DNA of 35,498 nt from Helicobacter sp. (lineage in GTDB: Bacteria > Campylobacterota > Campylobacteria > Campylobacterales > Helicobacteraceae), in NCBI GenBank assembly GCA_014799985.1, contig JAAVGZ010000070.1:1-35498 (forward strand), written 5' to 3'. Position 1 is the first letter of the stretch. Every line of letters starts with the position of its first letter. This document shows, piece by piece, positions 1-7,058 of this stretch. The position numbers and the translations under genes are program-made. The notes beneath the pieces are model-generated. The model searched no databases. It saw only the letters and a list, made by a program, of their open reading frames with translations, and was not told the DNA's origin.

Positions 1-48
1 AAAGCGGCGCTGTGCTGTGGCTTCGCCATAGCTTTGCGCGCGCTTTTT
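1..48. repeat. Dispersed hairpin repeat, copy 1
   Basis: This 48-base unit occurs again in inverted orientation at 35221-35268 with a single mismatch. It folds on itself: AAAGCG at 1-6 pairs with CGCTTT at 41-46, and an inner GCTGTGGC pairs with GCCATAGC around a TTC loop, followed by a short T run. That shape suggests a terminator-like or mobile palindromic element. The repeat is seen directly; the function is unknown. Confidence 0.75.
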
Positions 49-76
49 CTAGTGATTCTACAGAAGCTACCTATCT

Positions 77-163
77 GTCATTGCGAGCGTCCGTTAGGAC
101 GCGCGGCAATCAACGAGCAAGGAATCCCGATACGGTTGATTGCTTCGCTTCGCTCGCAATGAC
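77..163. repeat. CATTGCGAG-type palindromic repeat, copy 1
   Basis: GTCATTGCGAGC at 77-88 is the perfect reverse complement of GCTCGCAATGAC at 152-163. Inside these arms GCAATCAAC (106-114) pairs with GTTGATTGC (135-143). The whole unit could form a cruciform or RNA hairpin. Similar CATTGCGAG hairpins are dispersed in many unrelated bacterial genomes. There is no coding content here. Confidence 0.8.
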
Positions 164-192
164 ACAAGATTATCGCTTTGCATTATTTTTGC

Positions 193-305
193 GTCATTGC
201 GAGCGAGCCCATTGGGCGAGCGTGGCAACCAACAGGCAAGGAAACCTCATGATTCTAGCTTTGTATACGGTTGATTGCCACGAGGCTAGCGCCTCTCGCA
301 ATGAC
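193..305. repeat. CATTGCGAG-type palindromic repeat, copy 2
   Basis: The left arm GTCATTGCGAGC (193-204) and right arm CTCGCAATGAC (295-305) are inverted. An inner pair, CGTGGCAACCAAC (221-233) with GTTGATTGCCACG (270-282), has one mismatch. It is a longer variant of the unit at 77-163, with a different loop. Confidence 0.75.
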
Positions 306-338
306 AAGAGACAACGACGTATCAAGCATTCAACACGC

Positions 339-366
339 TTGATTGCTTCGCTTCGCTCGTAACGAC
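339..366. repeat. CATTGCGAG-type repeat, right half only
   Basis: This matches the right half of copy 1 (136-163) except for two bases near its end (GTAACGAC instead of GCAATGAC). No matching left arm precedes it, so it is a decayed or truncated copy. Confidence 0.65.
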
Positions 367-443
367 AGAAAATAGCACATACAAAATATCCAAACACGAA
401 GCGCGAAAAATCTCAAAAGCGGCTGACACACAAAGGATTGACA

Positions 444-481
444 TGCTAGAATACCGCGCCAATGCGCGCAATGGTGCGCGG
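444..481 (+). promoter_or_regulatory. Candidate extended -10 promoter and leader hairpin of the RluA-type gene
   Basis: TGC-TAGAAT at 444-452 reads as an extended -10 box, with no good -35 at normal spacing, as is common in Helicobacter. It lies about 80 bases before the chosen start at 534. CCGCGC (454-459) can pair with GCGCGG (476-481) in the leader. The assignment rests on motif and position only. Confidence 0.4.
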
Positions 482-533
482 CGATTCGGCGCGTCATTCG
501 AGGGCGCGTAAAATGCGCAAAATAAGGGATAGA

Positions 534-1520
534 ATGCAAGAGACATTCCACAACACGCGCGCGGGGCGGCTCGATTCTGTCCTTGCCGAGCTGCTTTGCA
601 CGAGCCGCAATCAGGCGGCGCAATTGCTCAAAGCAGGCGCGGTAACGGTGAATGGAATCGCGCGCAACGCGTCTTGGAAGCTTTGCGGTGGCGAGGAGCT
701 GCGCGTCTGCAAGCAGCAAGCCAAGCCACAGCAAACGCAAGAAATGACGCTCGATGTGCCCATTCTCTACGAGGACGACTGCCTGCTCGTGCTGAACAAG
801 CCACCCATGCTCGTTGTGCACGGCGCGCCGAGCGTGCGCGAACCGACACTTTGCGATTGGCTCGCCCAAAAGGGCTATTGTCTCTCGACTCTTGCGGGCG
901 AGAATCGGCACGGAATCGTGCATAGGCTCGACAAACAAACGAGCGGCGCGATTGTGATTGCCAAAGACAACGCCACGCACAGCGCGCTAAGCGCACAGCT
1001 CCAAAGCCGCGTGCTCGGGCGCTATTATCTCGCGATTGTCGATAGGGAGCTGCGCGAGGATACGATTTTTGCATGCGATATGGCGCGCTCTTCGCACAAT
1101 CGGCTCAAGATGGGCAAAGTGCCGCAAGGCAAGGGGCGCTTTTCGCAAAGCCTGTTTGTCAATCTCGCGCTCTCCTTGCGCGGTGATTCCGCGCTTGTCG
1201 CTGCCAAGCTCAAGACGGGGCGCACGCACCAGATTCGCTGCCACCTCGAGAATCTCGGGCGGCACATCTTGGGCGATAGGCTCTATGGCTATCGCGGGGG
1301 CTATCAGGATAGAATCATGCTGCATGCCTACATGCTCTATCTCACACACCCAAAAACGCAAGAAAGTTTGATTCTTAAAGCGCCTCTTTTCTTAGATATG
1401 TTAAGATACCTTTCGCAAAATTATGATAGGGAGAGGATAGATGAGGTCTTGGGGCATGGCTCTATCATTGCTGCTTTTGGGATTCTTGATGAAAGGCTGC
1501 ACGCCAGCGGCACAGAGTGA
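534..1520 (+). CDS. RluA-family RNA pseudouridine synthase
   Basis: Converts specific uridines in rRNA or tRNA to pseudouridine. The protein has 328 residues: an N-terminal S4-like RNA-binding region (about 9-65, including AGAVTVNG) and a synthase domain with the family signature HRLDKQTSG, in which Asp133 is the expected nucleophile. The reading frame is open back to 462, but ATG 534 is preferred because AAGGGA lies five bases upstream and the S4 region follows directly. The 3' end overlaps the next gene by 80 bases in another frame. The position before the FN3, trmB and ftsE genes matches HP0745 of H. pylori, often called rluD. Which uridine is modified cannot be told from the sequence. Confidence 0.9.
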   Translation: MQETFHNTRAGRLDSVLAELLCTSRNQAAQLLKAGAVTVNGIARNASWKLCGGEELRVCKQQAKPQQTQEMTLDVPILYEDDCLLVLNKPPMLVVHGAPSVREPTLCDWLAQKGYCLSTLAGENRHGIVHRLDKQTSGAIVIAKDNATHSALSAQLQSRVLGRYYLAIVDRELREDTIFACDMARSSHNRLKMGKVPQGKGRFSQSLFVNLALSLRGDSALVAAKLKTGRTHQIRCHLENLGRHILGDRLYGYRGGYQDRIMLHAYMLYLTHPKTQESLILKAPLFLDMLRYLSQNYDRERIDEVLGHGSIIAAFGILDERLHASGTE

Positions 1521-2658
1521 TTTGACATTGCCCGAAATGGGCGAGGTGCAATATTTGGTCGATATTGACAGCATCGCGTTTGAGTGGAAGAGCTTTGCGA
1601 ACAGCCCCGAAGTCGCGGGCTACAATATCTACCGCAAGACGCTTGCCGAGCAAAACTACACGCTCATCGATTCTCTTAATTCGCGCTTCACGACACACTA
1701 TGTCGATTCGCCCCTAACGCCGAGCACGACCTATCTCTATCGCTTCGCTGCGAAAAACGCGAGCGGCGCGGCGGGCGTTGCCACGCAACCCTTGCAAATC
1801 ACCACGCAAAACTTCGCGCCGCCCACGCATGTGCAGGCTGTGGGGAACTACCCGCGCAAAGTCAAGATTTTGTGGCGTCCGCACAAAGACTTGCGCACGC
1901 AGGGCTACATCATTCAGCGCGCGGAGGGCAAAGACTTTGTCGAGGTCGCGCGCATCACCAACCGCTTGCAGGTGGAATATTTGGACACAAACCTCAAGGA
2001 TTCGACAGAATATTTCTACCGCGTGTTTGCCTATATCGCAAGCGACATTCACAGCACGCCATCACCCGTTGTGAGCGCACGTACGAAGCCGATTCCGACT
2101 ATGCCACAAGGCGTGTTTGCCTCGTTTGACTTGCCCAAGAAAATCACGATTCGCTGGCAGAAGAGCCCGCAAAACGACATCGCGAGCTATGAGGTCTCGC
2201 GCACGATTTTGGGCGGAATCAGCAGCGAGGTGCTCGCAAATGTCCCCGCAACACAGACGAGCTACACCGACACAAGCGAGATTGACGGCGTGCGCTATGG
2301 CTATTATGTTGTCGCAATCGACAAAGACGGGCTGCGCAGCGAGAGGCAAAAAAGCGCCATCGAGGGCAGCACGCTCGCCGCGCCCGCCGCGCCGACAATC
2401 CAAAGCATAGGCACGGAAAAGGGCTCGGTGATTCTGCGTTGGGTCGGCGATTCGCGCAGCGTGCAATACACAATCAACAAGCAGCAGAGCAGTTTTTTTG
2501 GTAAAAAGGAGCGTTATATCTCGATTCCCTACACCTATTTCTATGACCACGAGGTCGCGCCGGGCGAGCAATATCTCTATAATGTGATTGCGATTGACAA
2601 ATTTGGGCTGCAAAGCTCGCCGAGCGAGACGGTGAGCATTACGCTTGAGGGGCGCTAA
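1441..2658 (+). CDS. Fibronectin type III repeat lipoprotein
   Basis: A 405-residue putative exported protein. The N-terminus is a hydrophobic signal (residues 5-17) ending in MKGC, so Cys20 may be lipidated, although Lys at -2 is unusual for a lipobox. The rest reads as four FN3-like modules at about 38-115, 123-214, 217-310 and 312-404, each with the W...Y.I and Y.Y.V.A pattern of beta-sandwich repeats. A GGGAGAGGAT ribosome site precedes ATG 1441. The signal peptide is encoded inside the end of the preceding gene, and the stop shares one base with the start of trmB (TAATG). Family members at this locus in Helicobacter have no assigned role; binding or scaffolding in the periplasm is an inference from the FN3 fold. 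Confidence 0.88.
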   Translation: MRSWGMALSLLLLGFLMKGCTPAAQSDLTLPEMGEVQYLVDIDSIAFEWKSFANSPEVAGYNIYRKTLAEQNYTLIDSLNSRFTTHYVDSPLTPSTTYLYRFAAKNASGAAGVATQPLQITTQNFAPPTHVQAVGNYPRKVKILWRPHKDLRTQGYIIQRAEGKDFVEVARITNRLQVEYLDTNLKDSTEYFYRVFAYIASDIHSTPSPVVSARTKPIPTMPQGVFASFDLPKKITIRWQKSPQNDIASYEVSRTILGGISSEVLANVPATQTSYTDTSEIDGVRYGYYVVAIDKDGLRSERQKSAIEGSTLAAPAAPTIQSIGTEKGSVILRWVGDSRSVQYTINKQQSSFFGKKERYISIPYTYFYDHEVAPGEQYLYNVIAIDKFGLQSSPSETVSITLEGR

Positions 2659-3824
2659 TGCCACACTTGCTGCTTTCACGTCTGCCCCAAATGTCCTATC
2701 CTTTCGCGCAGGGCGATTACACCTTTCTCGCATGCCTTGCGAGCGCGTCTGATTGCTCGCAGCTTTTGTGGGTGCGATTCTGCGACATCGACTTTTTTCT
2801 CATCGCCTACCGCAAGGATTGCAAGATTGTACTGAAGGCACACAAGCAGACAGCCCCGACACTCACGCATGTCGTGCAAGGCGCTTTGGCTGTGTGCAAG
2901 CAGGCATTTTGTGATTCCGTGCTCGCCGACAACCTCGCCACGCGCGCGCCAAAAAGCATGCAGAGCTCTCATCTGCTCGATGTGAGCGCCCTTTGCGCGC
3001 TTGTGGCGCAGAATCTGGGCAAGGATATGCGGCTCGAGATTGGCTTTGGCAGCGGGCGCAGAATCCTCAAACTCGCGGCGGATAATCCCGACACATTGTG
3101 CATTGGTGTCGAGATTCATCGCCCGTCTATCGAGCAGGTGTTGCGGCAGATGGAGCTGCAAAATCTGCACAATCTCTGGATTCTCAAAGCGGACGCACGC
3201 GCGCTGCTCGAGTGCCTGCCGAGCAATTGTTTGAGCGAAATCGCGCTGCATTTTCCGATTCCGTGGCCCAAGCGCCACCGCCGCGTTTTCACGCAAAGCT
3301 TTTGCGCCCACGCGCACCGCGTTTTGCAAAAGGGCGGCAGGCTGCATTTGCGCACCGATGATGAGGATTATTTCCGCGAGAGTCTCGAACTTCTGTTGCG
3401 GCTGCCAAGCTGCCATTGCGAGCTTGGCAAGAATCGCGCGCTTGATGTCGTGAGCAAATACGAATCGCGTTGGTTGCGGCAGCAGAAGCAGATTTGGGAT
3501 TTGCTCTTTGCATGCGAAGAAGAATGCGCGCAAAAAGACGACGTGCATTTTGGCTTCACGACAGATGATGTCGCACATCTTGCGCATCTCTTTGGCGCAG
3601 GTTTCGCGCCAAGCAGGCATTGCGAAGACGGCGTTTTGCTCGCCATCACGGCGCTCTATCGCGCAGAATCTGCGCTCGTGCTCTCGCTTTGTCTTGGGAG
3701 CGTTGCCTACCCGCAAACGGTGTTTTTGGTCATCAGCGGCACAACAGCGTTCTATTGTCCCGCATTACTGCCGCTTGGGTCCAATCTTGTGGCGCATGAG
3801 TGGCTCAAAAGGAGGGAACGATGA
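2658..3824 (+). CDS. trmB: tRNA (guanine-N7-)-methyltransferase TrmB
   Basis: Uses S-adenosylmethionine to make m7G46 in the tRNA variable loop. The 388-residue protein carries the SAM site LEIGFGSGRR (about 126-135), the acidic GVEI strand, and the TrmB signature HFPIPWPKRHRRV (about 195-207). It is much longer than E. coli TrmB (about 240 residues): some 115 extra residues precede the methyltransferase core and a further tail follows it, as I recall for other Campylobacterota. Its ATG overlaps the previous stop by one base and its TGA overlaps the ftsE start (ATGA), so coupled translation is likely. Confidence 0.92.
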   Translation: MPHLLLSRLPQMSYPFAQGDYTFLACLASASDCSQLLWVRFCDIDFFLIAYRKDCKIVLKAHKQTAPTLTHVVQGALAVCKQAFCDSVLADNLATRAPKSMQSSHLLDVSALCALVAQNLGKDMRLEIGFGSGRRILKLAADNPDTLCIGVEIHRPSIEQVLRQMELQNLHNLWILKADARALLECLPSNCLSEIALHFPIPWPKRHRRVFTQSFCAHAHRVLQKGGRLHLRTDDEDYFRESLELLLRLPSCHCELGKNRALDVVSKYESRWLRQQKQIWDLLFACEEECAQKDDVHFGFTTDDVAHLAHLFGAGFAPSRHCEDGVLLAITALYRAESALVLSLCLGSVAYPQTVFLVISGTTAFYCPALLPLGSNLVAHEWLKRRER

Positions 3825-4507
3825 GCAAGGACGTCATCATCGCAGCAGAGAAGCTATTTTTGGGCTACAAGCGCGAAGAGCCCGTCATCAAAAACGCCTC
3901 GTTTCAGATTCGCGAGAAAGAGTTTGTGTTCATTAGCGGTCCAAGCGGCAGCGGCAAAAGCACGCTTTTGCGCTCGCTGTATGGCGGAATGTCGCTCTAT
4001 GGTGGCGTGCTCGAGATTCTGGGCATCGACATGCAGAATCCAGACGAACAAGACATCGAGGAGTTGCGGCGGCACATCGGGATTATTTTTCAGGATTACA
4101 AGCTCATCAAAGATTGGAATGTCGAGCGCAACATCATGCTGCCGATGATTATCAACGGCTATTCCAAAGAGCTCTGCCGCTCGCAAACCGAGAAGCTGCT
4201 CAACCACATCAGGCTTTCGCACAAGGCAAACAATTACCCGCTCGAGCTAAGCGGCGGCGAGCAGCAGCGCGTGGCGATGGCGCGTGCGCTCGCGCACAAT
4301 CCGATGATAATCCTCGCCGATGAGCCCACAGGCAACCTCGATGAGCAATCGAGCGACATCATCTGGAATCTGCTCAAGGGCGCAAACGAGCAGCTTGGCA
4401 TTTGCGTGCTCGTGGTAACGCATGCGCATCAGATTCCCAATCTTTGGGGCGGCATGCAATGCCGTCAGCTCCATATCGACAAGGGAGGGATTTATGAAGT
4501 CTCTTAA
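3821..4507 (+). CDS. ftsE: Cell division ATP-binding protein FtsE
   Basis: ATPase of the FtsEX complex, which transmits cytoplasmic ATP hydrolysis to periplasmic peptidoglycan hydrolase activation at the septum. The 228 residues contain Walker A GPSGSGKST, the ABC signature LSGGEQQRVAMARAL, Walker B IILADEPTGNLD and the switch histidine in THAHQ. ATG 3821 is preferred over a GTG at 3800 because AGGAGG lies at 3810-3815. The gene overlaps trmB by four bases and ftsX by 14. Confidence 0.95.
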   Translation: MSKDVIIAAEKLFLGYKREEPVIKNASFQIREKEFVFISGPSGSGKSTLLRSLYGGMSLYGGVLEILGIDMQNPDEQDIEELRRHIGIIFQDYKLIKDWNVERNIMLPMIINGYSKELCRSQTEKLLNHIRLSHKANNYPLELSGGEQQRVAMARALAHNPMIILADEPTGNLDEQSSDIIWNLLKGANEQLGICVLVVTHAHQIPNLWGGMQCRQLHIDKGGIYEVS

Positions 4508-5315
4508 GCGGCATTTGTCGCTTATCGTTCCGCTGCTCGCGATTCTCTTTAGCCTGCAAGCCGTGCTTAGCATCGTGCGAATCCAAGATTCATACGAGGC
4601 GACATTGCGCAACAGCTACTCGATTATCATCGCCGCGAGCAGGGAGCTTAGGAGCGATGAGATTGCGCTGCGCATAAGCGAGTTTCAATCCCTAGAGCCC
4701 ATAGATGCCGAGAGCGTGATAGGCAAGATTCAGGGCGAGGTGAGCGAGGAGAATCTCGAGCGTCTGAAGGGCAGCTTGCCACATTATTATTCCATCATGC
4801 TTTCGCAATTCCCCAACCAAGCGCGCCTCGCGCAGATTACCGATGTGCTCAAAGACATCAAGGACGTGAAGCGTGTCGAGAGCTTTAGCAAGGCGCATGA
4901 CAGAATCTACCGCCTGCTGCTGATTCTGAAAGGCACAATCATGCTGTTTGGAATCATTCTTAGCATCGTCAGCGTTTTGTTGATGATAAAGCAAATCGAG
5001 ATTTGGTATTTCGAGCATAGCGAGCGAATCGAGATTATGATGCTTCTTGGCGCGCCGAGCTGGTTTCGCAACGGCTTGCTGTTTCGGCTCGCGATGATGG
5101 ATTCTGTGGTCGCCGCGCTTGTCGTGAGCTTGGGCAGCCTCTATCTTAGCGTGCAATCATTTCTCGTGAGCCTGCTCCAAGAAATCGGCGTGGACAATAG
5201 CATCTTCATGCCCGAATTTGACTTTGTCGCGCTGCTTTTGTGCGCGCTGTTCATCGCCAACCTCTCGGTTTTTGTCGTGATTGCGAGGATTGCCAAAGAA
5301 AGGAAAAACGCATGA
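4494..5315 (+). CDS. ftsX: Cell division permease-like protein FtsX
   Basis: Membrane partner of FtsE. The 273 residues show four hydrophobic segments at about 7-27, 143-168, 200-222 and 244-267. A large periplasmic loop lies between the first two, where FtsX proteins contact EnvC-type activators. ATG 4494 follows AAGGGAGGG and overlaps the end of ftsE by 14 bases. The sequence is divergent from E. coli FtsX, as usual in this phylum, and the call rests on topology plus its place between ftsE and an EnvC-like gene. Confidence 0.9.
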   Translation: MKSLKRHLSLIVPLLAILFSLQAVLSIVRIQDSYEATLRNSYSIIIAASRELRSDEIALRISEFQSLEPIDAESVIGKIQGEVSEENLERLKGSLPHYYSIMLSQFPNQARLAQITDVLKDIKDVKRVESFSKAHDRIYRLLLILKGTIMLFGIILSIVSVLLMIKQIEIWYFEHSERIEIMMLLGAPSWFRNGLLFRLAMMDSVVAALVVSLGSLYLSVQSFLVSLLQEIGVDNSIFMPEFDFVALLLCALFIANLSVFVVIARIAKERKNA

Positions 5316-6538
5316 GGCTCGCTTGGATTCTGCTGTTTTCGCTGCTGTTTGCGCAAAACTTTGACAAAGAGATTGAGAAAACCTCGCAAGGGCTAAGCGA
5401 GCGCCTGCAACGCGAGAAGGCGCTGAACAATCGCCTCGAAGAGCTCGGCAGCGAGGTCGAGAAATATAATAGGCAGATTCAAGATTTGGACAAGAAAATT
5501 TCGACTTCCTCGAATCTTGTGGCGCGCAACAAAACGCTTGTGAAGCAAAAAGTCGAAGAGCTCGGCAAGCTCGACCAAGAGCACATCGCTTTGCAAGCGC
5601 AGCGCGAAGAAGTCGAGAGCGAGCTTGTGCGCTATCTTTCCGAAGAGCTCGCGTTTGTCATCTTGCTCCAAGAATACAGCCTAAGCTCGCCCGAAGAGAT
5701 GATTCAGCAGGATATTTTTAGCGCGCTTAGTGCGGATTCAAAGCAAAAAATCAATGTGCTCACCGAGCAGCAGAATCAGATTCTCACTCAAATCAAGCAA
5801 GTCGAAGACAAGATTGCCACGATTAAGGAATTGATAGAATCAGAGAACAACCGCCAAAAGGGGCTCGATGATGCGCGCAAAAAGCAAAAAGAGGCTTTGA
5901 TTGGGCTAAGCAGCCAGCTCAAGCGCTACAATAACGAGCTGAACAAAATCTTGCAAGAGCGCGAGAATCTGCAGCGGCTGCTCGAGACGCTGAACATCAA
6001 AAAGCAAGAAGAGCGCGAGAGGAACGCGCGCCAAAAGGAGCGCGAGCTCGCGCAAAAGAACATGTCGCAATCTTCGCAGACGAGCAGCATTCAAAAGATT
6101 GACGTGCGGCAGGTGGGCAGCTCTTACCATAATGTACGCACGACAAAATATACGGGCACAAAGACGATTGCGCCGCTCGATAAATACAAAATCGAGCGCA
6201 AGTTTGGACCCTATTATGACCCCATCTACAATCTCCAGACATTCAGCGAATCGGTAACGTTTATCCCGCTCGAATCGCATGCGAAAGTCAAGAGCATGCT
6301 CGCAGGCGAGGTGATTTTCGCCAAAGAAGTGCCGTTGCTCAAGAAGGTTGTGGTCGTGAAACATGCCAACAATCTGCACACCATCTATGCGCAGCTCGAT
6401 GAGATTGCAACGGGCGTGAGCGTGGGCAAGAAAGTTACGCGCGGCTTTGTGATTGGCAGGGTAGAAAACAAGCTCATGCTCGAGGTTACGCAAAAAAATC
6501 TACATCTCGACCCTTTGGAACTCATTAGCGCAAAATAA
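5312..6538 (+). CDS. EnvC-like murein hydrolase activator with degenerate M23/LytM domain
   Basis: A 408-residue exported protein: signal peptide at 1-15, long charged coiled coil at about 20-270, then a LytM/M23-like beta domain (about 285-405). The classical M23 zinc ligands are not evident: the HxxxD and HxH positions have no histidine (the latter reads KLMLEV). That is how non-catalytic EnvC proteins look, which activate amidases rather than cut peptidoglycan. It overlaps ftsX (ATGA), supporting a FtsEX-EnvC module as in E. coli. AGGA at 5301-5304 serves as ribosome site. Confidence 0.85.
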   Translation: MRLAWILLFSLLFAQNFDKEIEKTSQGLSERLQREKALNNRLEELGSEVEKYNRQIQDLDKKISTSSNLVARNKTLVKQKVEELGKLDQEHIALQAQREEVESELVRYLSEELAFVILLQEYSLSSPEEMIQQDIFSALSADSKQKINVLTEQQNQILTQIKQVEDKIATIKELIESENNRQKGLDDARKKQKEALIGLSSQLKRYNNELNKILQERENLQRLLETLNIKKQEERERNARQKERELAQKNMSQSSQTSSIQKIDVRQVGSSYHNVRTTKYTGTKTIAPLDKYKIERKFGPYYDPIYNLQTFSESVTFIPLESHAKVKSMLAGEVIFAKEVPLLKKVVVVKHANNLHTIYAQLDEIATGVSVGKKVTRGFVIGRVENKLMLEVTQKNLHLDPLELISAK

Positions 6539-6545
6539 AAAATCC

Positions 6546-6572
6546 TCAAGTTTTATGTGTTTAAGCCGATTA
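6546..6572 (+). promoter_or_regulatory. Sigma28 (FliA) promoter of flaG-fliD-fliS
   Basis: TCAAGTTT at 6546-6553, exactly 11 bases, then GCCGATTA at 6565-6572. The enterobacterial flagellar consensus is TAAAGTTT-N11-GCCGATAA, so 14 of 16 defined positions match with perfect spacing. It lies 51 bases before the flaG start. In Helicobacter, FliA controls late flagellar genes. Confidence 0.85.
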
Positions 6573-6623
6573 TAGTAGGGAATATGTTATTATGGCATAA
6601 TAAACTATCAAGGAGGATAGATT

Positions 6624-7043
6624 ATGGAATCAGTACAAACAACACTCACAACCAGCTATGCACCCAGCATTGCACCCATGCCAGCCGCATCGAGCACCCC
6701 CGCACCCAGCGTCCCAAAAATGCCCAGCACAACGCAATCTGCCGATTTGGGTCGTTCTGTCGAAGAAAATGCGGCAAACCCTCAAGCTTTTTCGCAAACA
6801 GCCGATGTAGAAGAAGACACAAAAGAGAGAATTGCAGAGCTCGTGGATAAGCTCAATGCGGTGTACAATCCGCTCAATCTGTCTGCGTCTTTTGGCTACA
6901 ATGACGACATCAAAGCCATGTATGTCGAAGTGAAACGCATCGACAATGGCGAGGTTTTGCGCCAGATTCCTAGCCAAGAGGCAATGCGCTTGATGGTAGC
7001 GATTCGCGAGATGCAAAGCGCAATTTTCGATACAGAGGTCTAA
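6624..7043 (+). CDS. flaG: Flagellar protein FlaG
   Basis: FlaG-family protein of 139 residues. The N-terminal 50 residues are Pro/Ser/Ala-rich and low in complexity. The conserved part (about 68-139) includes VDKLNA, SFGYND and GEVLRQIPSQEAM, typical of FlaG. The family influences filament length; its exact role is poorly defined. AAGGAGGAT precedes the ATG at good spacing. It is the first gene after the sigma28 promoter and is directly followed by fliD. Confidence 0.93.
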   Translation: MESVQTTLTTSYAPSIAPMPAASSTPAPSVPKMPSTTQSADLGRSVEENAANPQAFSQTADVEEDTKERIAELVDKLNAVYNPLNLSASFGYNDDIKAMYVEVKRIDNGEVLRQIPSQEAMRLMVAIREMQSAIFDTEV

Positions 7044-7058
7044 ATCTAAGGAGAAATT

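Noticed and set aside
12..362. Open frame of 116 residues at the window start
   Set aside because: It runs through the palindromic repeats; composition and arm structure explain it without coding.
77..366. Possible CRISPR array
   Set aside because: Units are inverted arms of one palindrome, with unequal spacing and no regular direct repeats or spacers; no cas gene is near.
427..452. Consensus-like TTGACA near 438 as -35 box
   Set aside because: Only three bases separate it from the TAGAAT box, far from the usual 16-18.
462..533. Upstream extension of the RluA-type gene to ATG 462
   Set aside because: Lacks a ribosome site and adds an Arg-rich stretch; ATG 534 has AAGGGA at ideal spacing and the S4 region follows.
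2676..3716. Minus-strand open frame of 346 residues opposite trmB
   Set aside because: Composition is rich in Arg, Ala and His, as in shadow frames; the sense strand has clear TrmB motifs.
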